DNA of 64,000 nt from Bradyrhizobium sp. Ash2021 (GCF_031202265.1 NZ_CP100604.1:3392501-3456500); one strand, 5' to 3'. Positions 8,587-17,004 are shown, counted from the stretch's first letter. The notes: generated by a model not told the origin, from the sequence alone. Numbers and translations: made by a program.

Positions 8587-9309
8587 CTAATCCGGCAGCG
8601 TCTCTCCGGAACCGCCGAGCTCCGCCGGCAAATCCCTGTACTTCGGCAGGCCGTCCTTTACGGAAACCATCTTGCTCCCGTAATTCGCATGCAGGGTCGG
8701 CGCATGCGTGTAGCCCTGCAGCAGATTGGCATAGACATCGATCAGCCGCATGCGCGGATGGTCGGTCATGATGTGGCCGCCGCAGACCTTGCAGAATTTC
8801 CGGTAGGAATTTTCGGTCTTGTGAAAAGTGCCGATTTCGGCTTCGCCCTTGGTGATCCGCACATCATCCGACTTCCACAGGCTGAAGGCGTTGATCGGCG
8901 CCGCCGACCAGGCCTGGCAATCCCCGCAATGGCAGTAGCCCGTGAACACCGGCGTGCCCGTCACCTCCACCTCGACCGCGCCGCAAAAGCAGCCGGCCTT
9001 GTAGGTGGCCGCATTCGTTTTCGCTGCCTCGCCGTCGGCCAGCAGATCGTTGTATTCGGCGTGCTTGGTCATGTAGTTGCGGATGAAATCGCATTCGACG
9101 GAAAGTTTTCGTCCCTGCGCCCGCACCGCATCGAGCGTCGCGCGTCCGAGTTTCGAGCCGACGCCGCGGCCGCCCAGTTCCGGCGGCACTTCGGTGTGCA
9201 CCAGCGTGATGGCGCCGGGCGATTTGCGGTAGGTGACGAAGGCGATCGTGCCGTCGACATCGAGTTCGAACCGATCGCGCGCTTCATTGTCGCTGAAATT
9301 GTCGGTCAT
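8587..9309 (-). CDS. GNAT (YjdJ-type) - GFA zinc domain fusion protein
   Basis: 240 residues with two domains. Residues about 8-88 form a small YjdJ-type GNAT acetyltransferase (LVHTEVPPELGGRGVGSKL is the acetyl-CoA loop). Residues about 100-200 form a GFA (glutathione-dependent formaldehyde-activating-like) zinc domain with cysteines in AGCFCGAV, GYCHCGDCQAW and CKVCGGH. GFA proteins bind zinc, and some act on S-hydroxymethyl-glutathione adducts. Each domain normally occurs alone. The ATG at 9309 has AGGAG seven bases upstream and is preferred over an in-frame start at 9369 inside a repeat. Substrate unknown. Confidence 0.78.
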   Translation of the reverse strand: MTDNFSDNEARDRFELDVDGTIAFVTYRKSPGAITLVHTEVPPELGGRGVGSKLGRATLDAVRAQGRKLSVECDFIRNYMTKHAEYNDLLADGEAAKTNAATYKAGCFCGAVEVEVTGTPVFTGYCHCGDCQAWSAAPINAFSLWKSDDVRITKGEAEIGTFHKTENSYRKFCKVCGGHIMTDHPRMRLIDVYANLLQGYTHAPTLHANYGSKMVSVKDGLPKYRDLPAELGGSGETLPD

Positions 9310-9329
9310 GGGCGCTCCTGTTTTGGATC

Positions 9330-9367
9330 GGTGGGCACGGCGCAAAACGCGCCTTTGCCCACCCTGC
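9330..9367. repeat. Short palindromic repeat, relative of the gtaggctgggc family
   Basis: gtgggcacggcgcaaaacgc followed by gcctttgcccaccctgc forms an imperfect hairpin between the GNAT-GFA gene and the flavin reductase remnant. Confidence 0.55.
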
Positions 9368-9370
9368 AAA

Positions 9371-9709
9371 TTAAGTCGCCACTACCCCCTGCGCCGGCGG
9401 AAACACCATTCGGTCGTCGGTGCGGCAATAGCGGTCGGCGAACATGCGGCCGACCGGGTGATAGCGGTCCATATGCACGCGCATCGTTTTGCTGTCCCAC
9501 AATTCGTCGCGGATGTGGAAGTTGATGCCTTCGCCCATGATGAGCTGGCGGTCGCCGTTCACGTCGATGGTTTTCCAGGTCCTGCATTCCATCGCCCATG
9601 GCGCGTCGGCGAGCCGCGGCACCGCGATCTTGGTCGAGGGCGCGAGCTCGCGCTGGGTGAGATCGCCAGGGGCGTATTGCATGGTGTATTCCGTTGAGGC
9701 GGGATCCAC
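9371..9709 (-). pseudogene. Flavin reductase-like family protein, N-terminally truncated remnant
   Basis: An open frame of 112 codons resembles only the last half of a flavin-reductase-like (FMN-binding split barrel) protein: the core PRLADAPWAMECRTWKTID, then MGEGINFHIRDELWD and PVGRMFADRYCRTDDR. Family members are about 190-210 residues, so the FMN-binding N-terminal half is missing. The matching part begins around residue 24 (APSTKIAVPRL), and just upstream is a repeat-rich stretch (9718-9846), which suggests deletion at the repeat. It could still be translated from an internal Met but should not bind flavin. Confidence 0.6.
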
Positions 9710-9717
9710 TTGCTTAC

Positions 9718-9846
9718 CTCGCCCCGCTTGCGGGGAGAGGTCGGATCGCCCTTAGGCGATCCGGGTGAGGGGGACTCTCAGCGAGCGAGCCCGTGGAGAG
9801 TCCCCCTCATCCCGACCTTCTCCCCGCAAGCGGGGAGAAGGAGAAG
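9718..9846. repeat. Palindromic intergenic repeat, ccccgcttgcggggag family
   Basis: Arms ccccgcttgcggggagaggt and ccttctccccgcaagcgggg pair over about 120 bp, with inner arms gagggggactctc and gagagtccccctc. It abuts the broken end of the flavin reductase remnant. Confidence 0.8.
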
Positions 9847-9851
9847 CTAGC

Positions 9852-11126
9852 CTACGGCATGCTCAGTTCATGCCGCCCGACCACCATCCAGTGCACTTCA
9901 TCCGGACCGTCGGCGAAGCGGAGGTGGCGCACGTCCTGGTACATTTCGCCGAGCGGCGACCATTGCGAGATGCCGGTGGCGCCGTGCATCTGGATCGCCT
10001 GGTCGATGATCTTGCAGGCGCGCTCGGGCACCATCGCCTTGACCATGCTGACCCAGGTGCGGGCTTCCTTGTTGCCGAGCACGTCCATCGCCTTGGCGGC
10101 CTTCAGCACCATCAGCCGCATCGCCTCGATCTCGCAGCGCGCCTGGGCGATGATCTGCAAATTGCCGCCGAGATGCGCGATCTTCTTGCCGAAGGCCTCG
10201 CGGGTCAGGCCGCGCGAGACCATCAGGTCGAGCGCCTTTTCCGCCTTGCCGATGGTGCGCATGCAGTGGTGGATGCGGCCCGGTCCGAGCCGGACCTGCG
10301 AGATCTCAAAACCGCGGCCTTCGCCGAGCAGGATGTTCTCCTTTGGCACCCGGACATTGTTGAAGCGCAGATGCATGTGCCCGCGCGGCGCGTGGTCGTG
10401 GCCGAACACGTGCATCGGCCCGATGATCTCGACGCCGGGCGTGTCCTTGGGAACCAGGATCTGCGACTGCTGCTTGCTTGGTGCAGCGTCCGGACTGGTC
10501 TTCACCATCACGATCATGATCTTGCAGCGGGGATCGCCGAGGCCGGAGATGTAGTATTTCTCGCCGTTGATCACCCATTCGTCGCCGACCAGTTTTGCGG
10601 TCGTCGAGATATTCTTGGCGTCGGAGGAGGCGACATTCGGTTCGGTCATGGCGTAGGCGGAACGGATTTCGCCGGCCAGGAGCGGCTTCAGCCACTTCTC
10701 CTTCTGCTCCTTGGTGCCGACGCGCTCGATCACTTCCATGTTGCCGGTATCCGGCGCCGAGCAGTTCATGGTTTCCGAGGCCAGCGGGCTCTTGCCGAGT
10801 TCGGCGGCGATATAGGCGTAGTCCAGATTCTTCAGGCCTTCGCCGGTCTCGGCGTCGGGCAGGAAGAAGTTCCACAGGCCGACTTCCTTGGCCTTCGCCT
10901 TGGCCTTGCCCAGCACCTCGAGCTGCTCCGGCGTGAAGCTCCAGCGGTCGGTCTTTTTCTCGCCATGCCGGTAAAACTCGACCGACATTGGCTCGACCGT
11001 TTCACGGATGAATTTTTTCACGTGGTCGTAGAGCGGGCGGACCTTCTCCGACATCCTAAGATCGTTGAGTTCGTCTTCCGGATTGAGCGTATAGGTCGTG
11101 GTGCGGGGTATGTAGGCGTGTTTCAT
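9852..11126 (-). CDS. Acyl-CoA dehydrogenase, ACAD10/11 (LvaC-like) type
   Basis: 424-residue FAD acyl-CoA dehydrogenase. Flavin-site motifs are AYAMTEPNVASSDAKN and KYYISGLGDPRCK. The C-terminal active-site segment reads LRFADGPDEVHW, with Asp in place of the common EG(T/S)-E(E)I sequence; this DGPDEVH form is typical of the ACAD10/ACAD11 group. In that group the enzyme works with a kinase that phosphorylates the 4-hydroxyl of 4-hydroxyacyl-CoA, and the dehydrogenase moves the oxygen toward C3. A matching kinase and DUF6285 gene lie at 13122-14484. The start ATG has GGGAGG 6-10 bases upstream. Other branched or long acyl-CoA substrates remain possible. Confidence 0.85.
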   Translation of the reverse strand: MKHAYIPRTTTYTLNPEDELNDLRMSEKVRPLYDHVKKFIRETVEPMSVEFYRHGEKKTDRWSFTPEQLEVLGKAKAKAKEVGLWNFFLPDAETGEGLKNLDYAYIAAELGKSPLASETMNCSAPDTGNMEVIERVGTKEQKEKWLKPLLAGEIRSAYAMTEPNVASSDAKNISTTAKLVGDEWVINGEKYYISGLGDPRCKIMIVMVKTSPDAAPSKQQSQILVPKDTPGVEIIGPMHVFGHDHAPRGHMHLRFNNVRVPKENILLGEGRGFEISQVRLGPGRIHHCMRTIGKAEKALDLMVSRGLTREAFGKKIAHLGGNLQIIAQARCEIEAMRLMVLKAAKAMDVLGNKEARTWVSMVKAMVPERACKIIDQAIQMHGATGISQWSPLGEMYQDVRHLRFADGPDEVHWMVVGRHELSMP

Positions 11127-11312
11127 GCAGTCCTCCCATTGGGGCAGATCGTTCGTTCCCGTTCGCTCGGGCGATCTGTCTGAAACGCTTGTTTCTGGTC
11201 GTCACTGTAAACGTCCGCTTGGCCTTTGCACAGGCAAACGACGCTGTGGTTTTTCCGCCCCGTGGAAGGTACGTGCCTGCCCGGCGGGCAAAAAATCAGC
11301 GAAACTCCATCC

Positions 11313-11370
11313 ACGTCGTCCCGGCTCCTGATGCGCAATTGCGCATATGGGCCGGGACGACGAGCTGCGT
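11313..11370. repeat. Short palindromic repeat with gacgacg ends
   Basis: acgtcgtcccggctc and gggccgggacgacgagc pair around tgcgcaattgcgcat, itself a perfect palindrome. It lies in the gap between two co-oriented genes; the rest of this gap (11127-11312) shows nothing I recognise. Confidence 0.6.
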
Positions 11371-11385
11371 ATGACGACCTCGATC

Positions 11386-12165
11386 TCAAAACGCCGTATA
11401 CCCGCCGTCGATCACGAAGCAATCCGCGGTATGATACGACGAGGCCTTGCTCATCAAATACACCGCGATGCCGCCGAAGTCCGAGGGCTCGCCGAAGCGC
11501 CGCACCGGAATCCGCGGCATCACATTGGCGACGAATTTGTCGTTCGCCATGATGTTCGCGGTCATGTCGCTCTTGATCCAGCCGGGCAGGATCGCGTTCG
11601 CGGTGACGCCGTATCGGGCGAGTTCCACCGCGAGCGCGCGGCACAGCGCGTTCAGCGCCGCCTTGGTGCCGGCATAATGCTCGTTGCGCGCGGTGCCGAA
11701 CAGCGAGGCGAGGCTCGAGGTCGCCACCAGCCGGCCGAATTTGTCGCCGGCGTCGGCGCGCTCGGTCATGTGGCGCGCGGCGGCCTGGAACACATGGAAG
11801 ACACCGTCGAGATTGGTCGCGAACATTTTTCGCCATTCCTCCTCGGTGCGGTCGATGAAGGCGCGCCGTCCGCCGCCGCCGATGCCGGCATTGGCAAAGC
11901 AGCCGTCGACGCGGCCGAAGGTGTCGAGCGTCGCCTTCATCGCATCCTTGACGGAGGCGGGATCGGCGACGTCGCAGATGCGGGTGTCGACCTTGCCGGG
12001 ACCGGCCGCCATGGTGGCCGCGGCATTTTTGTTCTTCTCGGCGTTGCGGCCCCAGATCGAGACGTTGCAGCCGGCGGCGTTCAGCGCCTGCGCGATGCCA
12101 AGCCCGATGCCGCCATTACCGCCGGTGATGATGGCGACGCGGCCGGAGAGGTCGAAGATGCTCAT
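11386..12165 (-). CDS. SDR family NAD(P)-dependent oxidoreductase
   Basis: 259-residue classical short-chain dehydrogenase. The cofactor motif is TGGNGGIGLGIA near residue 14, with NAG in CFANAGIGGGG. Catalytic Ser is in VATSSLASLFG and the YxxxK is in EHYAGTKAALN. The Arg in IWGRN after the second strand hints at NADP preference (inference). The ATG at 12165 follows GGAAA by about six bases; an ATG at 12177 is less well placed. Between an ACAD10/11-type dehydrogenase and a crotonase gene, it may oxidise a 3-hydroxyacyl-CoA or a hydroxy acid, as LvaD does in the levulinate operon. Confidence 0.82.
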   Translation of the reverse strand: MSIFDLSGRVAIITGGNGGIGLGIAQALNAAGCNVSIWGRNAEKNKNAAATMAAGPGKVDTRICDVADPASVKDAMKATLDTFGRVDGCFANAGIGGGGRRAFIDRTEEEWRKMFATNLDGVFHVFQAAARHMTERADAGDKFGRLVATSSLASLFGTARNEHYAGTKAALNALCRALAVELARYGVTANAILPGWIKSDMTANIMANDKFVANVMPRIPVRRFGEPSDFGGIAVYLMSKASSYHTADCFVIDGGYTAF

Positions 12166-12333
12166 GGGTGTTTCCATTTGGTATGGCGCACGTTAGGTCG
12201 TGCGTTCAATGATGGCCAGATGTTCAGAGCCAACCATGGACAAGGCTATCAGAAAAATCAAATATGGGCCGAGATGGCAGATTCAATCTGCCGCGCAACG
12301 CAATAGCGCGTAAACACAAGTCATGAGGAAACA

Positions 12334-13125
12334 ATGCAGTTCAAGCACGTCACGCTCGACATCGATGGACCGGTCGCCGTTCTCAGGCTCGACCATCAGG
12401 AGGTCATGAACGCGGTCTCGATGGACATGCTGGGCGGCCTTGCCGAGGCGCTCGACACCATCGACGAGAAGAAATCCGAAATTCGCTGCGTGGTGCTGAC
12501 CGGCGCGGGGCGCGCGTTCTGCACCGGCGCCAATCTGCGGGGCCGCAACAACCAGAAGCCGGGCAGAAGCAACGCCGGCGCCTCGCTGGAAATCGGCTTT
12601 CACCCGTTCCTGCGCCGGTTGCGCAATCTGCATTGCCCGCTCGTCACCGCGGTCAACGGCCCGGCCGCCGGCGCCGGGATGAGCTTTGCGCTGATGGGCG
12701 ACATGATCCTGTGCGCGCGCTCGTCCTATTTCCTGCAGGCGTTCCGCCGCATTGGCCTCGTGCCGGATTGCGGATCGACCTGGCTGCTGCCGCGGCTGAT
12801 CGGCAAGGCGCGCTCGGTCGAGCTGTCGCTGATGGGCGAGCGGCTGCCGGCGGAAAAGGCGCTGGAATGGGGGCTGGTCAACCGCGTCCATGACGATGCG
12901 GCTTTGATGGAGGAGGCCATGAAGCTCGCGCATGAGCTCGCCAACGGTCCGACGATTGCGCTGTCGCTGATCCACAAACTGTATTGGGACAGCCCGGAGA
13001 ACTCGTTCGAGGAGCAACTCAACCTCGAGTTCGAGTCGCAGCGCACCGCGGGCGCGGCGGAAGATTTCAAGGAGGGCGTCACCGCCTTCCTCGAAAAGCG
13101 CCCGGCAAAGTTCAAAGGCAAATGA
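12334..13125 (+). CDS. Enoyl-CoA hydratase/isomerase (crotonase) family protein
   Basis: 263-residue crotonase-fold protein. Oxyanion-hole segments are GAGRAFCTGANLRGR (CoA-binding) and GPAAGAGMSFAL. The usual first hydratase Glu of ECHS1 falls in a region reading FLQAFRRIGLVPDCGSTW, where Asp after P is one of two acidic positions; isomerase or hydratase activity cannot be separated by eye. It starts at an ATG with GAGGAAA upstream. Its TGA overlaps the ATG of the following kinase gene (ATGA), so the two are translationally coupled in one operon with the DUF6285 gene. Confidence 0.85.
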   Translation: MQFKHVTLDIDGPVAVLRLDHQEVMNAVSMDMLGGLAEALDTIDEKKSEIRCVVLTGAGRAFCTGANLRGRNNQKPGRSNAGASLEIGFHPFLRRLRNLHCPLVTAVNGPAAGAGMSFALMGDMILCARSSYFLQAFRRIGLVPDCGSTWLLPRLIGKARSVELSLMGERLPAEKALEWGLVNRVHDDAALMEEAMKLAHELANGPTIALSLIHKLYWDSPENSFEEQLNLEFESQRTAGAAEDFKEGVTAFLEKRPAKFKGK

Positions 13126-14108
13126 TCGAGCAGGAACTCGGACGCTGCGTCGCCGCCTTCTATCCGGGCGCGACCGGCATTGCCGGCGCGGCAAAACTCT
13201 CCGGCGGCGCCAGCCAGGAGACCTGGTCGTTCGACATCGTCCATCCCGGCGGTGTCATCGGCGCGATCCTGCGCCGCGCGCCGCCGGGCTATGGCGCCTC
13301 GCCGGGGCGGGCCGCCGGCCTCGATGCCGAGGCGACGCTGATGCAGCTCGCGTTTGACGCCGGCCTGCCGTCGCCACGCGTGATGCATGTGCTGCAGCCG
13401 GAGGACCACCTCGGCACCGGCTTCATCATGCAGCGGATCGAGGGCGAAACCATCGCGCGCAAGATCCTTCGCGATGAACAATTTGCAAAAGCGCGGCCGA
13501 TGCTGGCGCGCCAACTCGGCAAGGTCATCGCCGGCATCCACGGGCTCGACGGCTCGAAACTGCCAAAACTGCGGCAGATGACGTCGACCAAGGAGATTGC
13601 CGATCTCGAGCGCGAATACCGCAGCTTCGACTGGCCGCGGCCGGTGTTCGAACTGGCGCTGCGCTGGCTCAAGCGCCACGATCCCGGCCCGTCGGCCGAG
13701 GTGACGCTGGTGCATGGCGATTTCCGCCACGGCAATCTAATCATCGGCCCCGACGGCGTCCGCGCGGTGCTGGATTGGGAGCTCGCGCATCTGGGCGATC
13801 CGATGGAGGATCTCGGCTGGATCTGCGTCAATTCCTGGCGCTTTGGCGAGATCGACAAGCCGGTCGGCGGGTTTGGCACGCGCGAGGATCTGTTTGCGGG
13901 ATACGAGGAAGCCGGCCGCCGCGCCGATCCGGATCGCGTGATGTTTTGGGAAGTGATGGGCACACTGCGCTGGGGCGTGATGTGCTGCGGTATGATGCAG
14001 CGGTTCCGCAGTGGTCCCGATCATTCGATGGAACGCGCGATGATCGGGCGGCGTTCGTCGGAGACGGAGATCGATTTGCTGCGGCTACTTGCTCCACGGG
14101 GGAGATGA
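13122..14108 (+). CDS. APH-type phosphotransferase, ACAD10-kinase / LvaA-like
   Basis: 328-residue protein with the aminoglycoside-phosphotransferase kinase fold. The N-lobe carries SGGASQETWSFDI; the catalytic loop is LVHGDFRHGNLIIG (Brenner motif HGDxxxxN) and the metal-binding motif is VLDWELAHLGDP. The closest recognised relatives are the kinase domains of ACAD10/11 and bacterial LvaA, which phosphorylate 4-hydroxyacyl-CoA rather than antibiotics. It starts at the ATG overlapping the previous TGA. Next to DUF6285 and in the same cluster as an ACAD10/11-type dehydrogenase, its CoA-ester kinase role is well supported by context but unproven. Confidence 0.82.
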   Translation: MIEQELGRCVAAFYPGATGIAGAAKLSGGASQETWSFDIVHPGGVIGAILRRAPPGYGASPGRAAGLDAEATLMQLAFDAGLPSPRVMHVLQPEDHLGTGFIMQRIEGETIARKILRDEQFAKARPMLARQLGKVIAGIHGLDGSKLPKLRQMTSTKEIADLEREYRSFDWPRPVFELALRWLKRHDPGPSAEVTLVHGDFRHGNLIIGPDGVRAVLDWELAHLGDPMEDLGWICVNSWRFGEIDKPVGGFGTREDLFAGYEEAGRRADPDRVMFWEVMGTLRWGVMCCGMMQRFRSGPDHSMERAMIGRRSSETEIDLLRLLAPRGR

Positions 14109-14109
14109 G

Positions 14110-14484
14110 ATGCAGGACGAGCCGACACCCACCGAACTGATCAAGGCGGTCGCGGAGTTTCTGCGCAACGAAATCACGCCTGTGATTAAAGGCCACAACG
14201 CCTTCAAGCTCCGCGTCGGCATCAACGCGCTCGATCTGGTGACGCGGCAACTGGCGCTGGAGAGTGACGGCGATGCCGCCGAGGCCGCACGGCTGAAGCA
14301 ATTACTCGGCGCGGACGGTTCGCTGAAGGAGCTTAACCGCGCGCTGTCGGACAAGATTGCAAAAGGCGAGATCGACCTGCAGACGCCGGGATTATCGCAG
14401 CATCTATGGCAAACCACGATGGACAAGCTCGCCGTCGATCAGCCGAATTATGCGTCGTACAAAAGGGAGCTGGGGACGAAGTGA
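14110..14484 (+). CDS. DUF6285 (LvaB-like) small protein
   Basis: 124-residue soluble, mostly helical protein starting MQDEPTPTELIKAVAEFLRN and ending LAVDQPNYASYKRELG. Proteins of this kind follow APH-type CoA-ester kinases; in the Pseudomonas lva operon the analogous small protein LvaB is needed with LvaA for phosphorylation. The ATG at 14110 is two bases after the kinase stop with GGGGGAG upstream, so co-translation is expected. An alternative TTG at 14089 would overlap the kinase gene and has no ribosome site. No catalytic motif is visible, so it is probably an accessory subunit. Confidence 0.78.
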   Translation: MQDEPTPTELIKAVAEFLRNEITPVIKGHNAFKLRVGINALDLVTRQLALESDGDAAEAARLKQLLGADGSLKELNRALSDKIAKGEIDLQTPGLSQHLWQTTMDKLAVDQPNYASYKRELGTK

Positions 14485-14505
14485 TTAGCGCCAGTCTTCC
14501 ATCCT

Positions 14506-14591
14506 CGTCATTGCGAGGAGCGAAGCGACGAAGCAATCCACTCTTTCTTTACGCGGAGAAATGGATTGCTTCGCTTCGCTCGCAATGACGG
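14506..14591. repeat. Palindromic intergenic repeat, cgtcattgcgag family
   Basis: Near copy of 3165-3250: cgtcattgcgaggagcgaag on the left and cttcgctcgcaatgacgg on the right. It sits between convergent genes, so it may serve as a bidirectional terminator. Confidence 0.8.
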
Positions 14592-14597
14592 CGGAGA

Positions 14598-15377
14598 TTA
14601 CTTCCCCACCCACTTCGGCGCGCGCTTTTCCGAAAATGCCTTTGGTCCCTCGATATAATCCTGCGACGCCGCCATCGCCTTTACGGCCGGGTATTCGCGC
14701 TGCTCTGATATCGCCTGCTCCAGCGAGACCTCGAGGCCCTTCTGGATCGCCTGCTTGGAGGCGCGGATCGACATCGGCGAATTTTTGCAGATCGTCTCCG
14801 CCCAGCGTTCGGCCGCGGCCAGCGCTTCACCCTGCGGCACCACCTCGTTGACGAAGCCGAGCTCTTGCCCTTCCTTGGCCGAGACGTGGCGCGCGGTCAG
14901 GATCATGCCCATGGCGCGCTTGAGGCCAATCTGCCGCGGCAGCCGGTGCACGCCGCCGGCCAACGCTGCAAGGCCGACGCGCGGCTCGGGCAAGGCGAAC
15001 GTCGCATTCTCGGCGGCGATGATGAGGTCGCAGGCCAGCGCGATCTCGAACCCGCCGCCCATCGCAACGCCGTTGACGGCGGCGATGATCGGCTTGTCGC
15101 AGTCGAAGCGCGAGGTCAGGCCGGCAAAACCGCCCTTGTCCCAGCCGCGTTTGCCGCCGGCGGCCTGCCACTTCAGATCGTTGCCGGCGCAGAACGCCTT
15201 GTCGCCGGCGCCGGTGACGATCGCGACCCATTGCTCGGGGTCCGCGGAGAAATCGTCGAACACCTTGTTGAGTTCGAAATGCGCGTCGATATGCAGCGCA
15301 TTGTACACTTCCGGCCGCGACAGCGTCACGATCGTGATCGGCCCCTTGCGCGTCACCTTTGAGAATTTCAGATCCAT
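14598..15377 (-). CDS. Enoyl-CoA hydratase-related protein (carnitinyl-CoA dehydratase-like)
   Basis: 259-residue crotonase-fold protein. CoA/oxyanion segments are GAGDKAFCAGNDLKWQA and NGVAMGGGFEIALACDLIIA, followed by FALPEPRVGLAALAGGVHRL with the catalytic Glu in LPEPRVG. The C-terminal EGPKAFSEKRAPKW tail is standard. The pattern resembles CaiD-type hydratases, but the substrate cannot be set by eye. The ATG at 15377 is chosen for GGGAG eight bases upstream; an in-frame ATG lies at 15389. It faces away from the acyl-CoA dehydrogenase at 15600, which may share a regulatory gap. Confidence 0.83.
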   Translation of the reverse strand: MDLKFSKVTRKGPITIVTLSRPEVYNALHIDAHFELNKVFDDFSADPEQWVAIVTGAGDKAFCAGNDLKWQAAGGKRGWDKGGFAGLTSRFDCDKPIIAAVNGVAMGGGFEIALACDLIIAAENATFALPEPRVGLAALAGGVHRLPRQIGLKRAMGMILTARHVSAKEGQELGFVNEVVPQGEALAAAERWAETICKNSPMSIRASKQAIQKGLEVSLEQAISEQREYPAVKAMAASQDYIEGPKAFSEKRAPKWVGK

Positions 15378-15599
15378 GTTTGCTCCCATTTCGATTTTCT
15401 GTGGCGAAGAATATTGGCCGGATATTAGCGGCGTGGCCGCTGCCCGATACCATCCAATTACGCAAGGCGCCCGCGCGTGCCAAGCCTTATCCGGTTGCTT
15501 GACTTGGACAGCATCTTCTCACCTTAATCGATCGATCAAAAAGGCCCGTAGCGCCTTAACGCAAAACGACAATAAGCGACATTTTCGGGAGAGACTGCC

Positions 15600-16874
15600 T
15601 TGGATTTCAACCTGCCGGCTGACCTCGTTGCCTATCTCGACGAACTCGATCGTTTCATCGCGCGCGAAATCAAGCCGCTGGAAGAGGCCGACGACAACAT
15701 CCGCTTCTTCGACCATCGCCGCGAATGGGCGCGCACCGATTTCGACAAGGGCGGCCTGCCGCGGCATGAATGGGAAGCGCTGCTGCGCAAGGCGAAAAAT
15801 CTCGCCGACGCCGCCGGCCATTTGCGCTTTGCGATCCCGAAACGTTACGGCGGCAAGGACGGTTCCAATCTCTGGATGGCCGTGATCCGCGAACATTTCG
15901 CGGCCAAGGGTCTCGGGCTGCACAACGATCTGCAGAACGAGCATTCGATCGTCGGCAACCTCCCGATCGTGACCATGCTGGATCGCTACGGCCGCGACGA
16001 CCAGAAAGCGATGATCGACGGTTCCATCACCGGAAAGTACCGCATCACCTTTGGCCTGACCGAGCCCGAGCACGGGTCGGACGCGACGCATATGGAAACC
16101 CGGGCGGTGCCGGCGACCCGCGACAACGTCAAGGGCTGGATCATCAACGGCCAGAAGATGTGGACCACCGGTATGCACGTCGCCACGCATTGCGCGCTGT
16201 TCGCGCGCACCAGCGGCAATGACGGCGATGCGCGCGGCATCACCTGCCTGCTGGTGCCGGCCAAAGCCGAGGGCGTGAAGGTCGAGGAATATATGTGGAC
16301 CTTCAATATGCCGACCGATCATCCGCGGGTCAGCTTTACGGATGTGTTCGTGCCTGACGACGCGCTGTTCGGCGAAGTCGGCCGCGGCCTCTCATTGGCG
16401 CAATGCTTCGTGCATGAGAACCGGATCCGCCAGGCGGCAAGCTCGCTGGGCGCTGCGGTCTACTGCATCAACGAGAGCGTCAAATACGCGCGCGAACGCA
16501 AACCGTTCGGCAAGGCGCTTTCCGAGAACCAGGCGATCCAGTGGCCGCTGGTGGAACTCGCCACGCAAGCCGAGATGCTCAGGCTATTGATCCGCAAGAC
16601 CGCCTGGGAGATGGACCAACTCACCCAGGCCCAGGTCGAGCACACGCTGTCCGACAAGGTCTCGATGTGCAATTTCTGGGCCAACCGTCTCTGCTGCGAG
16701 GCCGCCGACCGCGCCATGCAGGTGCACGGCGGCATGGGCTATTCGCGCCACAAGCCGTTCGAACACATCTACCGCCACCACCGCCGCTACCGCATCACCG
16801 AAGGCAGCGAGGAAATCCAGAAGCGGAAGGTGGCGGGATTTTTGTTCGGCTATATGGGGGCGGGGAAGCATTGA
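15600..16874 (+). CDS. Acyl-CoA dehydrogenase family protein
   Basis: 424-residue FAD acyl-CoA dehydrogenase using a TTG start (GGGAGAGACTGCC precedes it). Flavin-contact motifs are FGLTEPEHGSDATH and GQKMWTTGMHVATH. The C-terminal QVHGGMGYSRHKPFEHIYRH and ITEGSEEIQKRK carry the canonical active-site region, unlike the DGPDEVH form in the enzyme at 9852. The two dehydrogenases should therefore act on different acyl-CoAs in the same region. It is not followed by a co-oriented metabolic gene, because an IS110-family element comes next. Confidence 0.86.
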   Translation: MDFNLPADLVAYLDELDRFIAREIKPLEEADDNIRFFDHRREWARTDFDKGGLPRHEWEALLRKAKNLADAAGHLRFAIPKRYGGKDGSNLWMAVIREHFAAKGLGLHNDLQNEHSIVGNLPIVTMLDRYGRDDQKAMIDGSITGKYRITFGLTEPEHGSDATHMETRAVPATRDNVKGWIINGQKMWTTGMHVATHCALFARTSGNDGDARGITCLLVPAKAEGVKVEEYMWTFNMPTDHPRVSFTDVFVPDDALFGEVGRGLSLAQCFVHENRIRQAASSLGAAVYCINESVKYARERKPFGKALSENQAIQWPLVELATQAEMLRLLIRKTAWEMDQLTQAQVEHTLSDKVSMCNFWANRLCCEAADRAMQVHGGMGYSRHKPFEHIYRHHRRYRITEGSEEIQKRKVAGFLFGYMGAGKH

Positions 16875-16900
16875 GGGAGACGAGCGCACGTTCTCTCAAC

Positions 16901-17004
16901 CCGTCGTCCCCGCGAAAGCGGGGACCCATAACCACAGGACGCGGTGTGAGGCACACTGATCAAACAAGGCAACTAACACTTCCCATTCAACAAACCGCAC
17001 GGCG
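16901..17004. repeat. REP-like palindromic element, left part (interrupted by the IS110-family element)
   Basis: Starts cgtcgtccccgcgaaagcgg then gggacccataaccacagga, identical in its first 45 bases to the inverted end of the complete element at 23725-23842. The matching right end (tatgggtcctggccttcgca, ending gggacgac) is found at 18384-18412, beyond the insertion sequence. The element was therefore split by insertion. Confidence 0.8.

Noticed and set aside
13122..14108. Aminoglycoside resistance gene
   Set aside because: The APH fold is present, but the neighbours and sequence pattern match CoA-ester kinases of the ACAD10/LvaA type.
14089..14109. TTG start extending the DUF6285 protein by seven residues
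   Set aside because: It has no ribosome site and overlaps the kinase gene, while the ATG at 14110 follows GGGGGAG.
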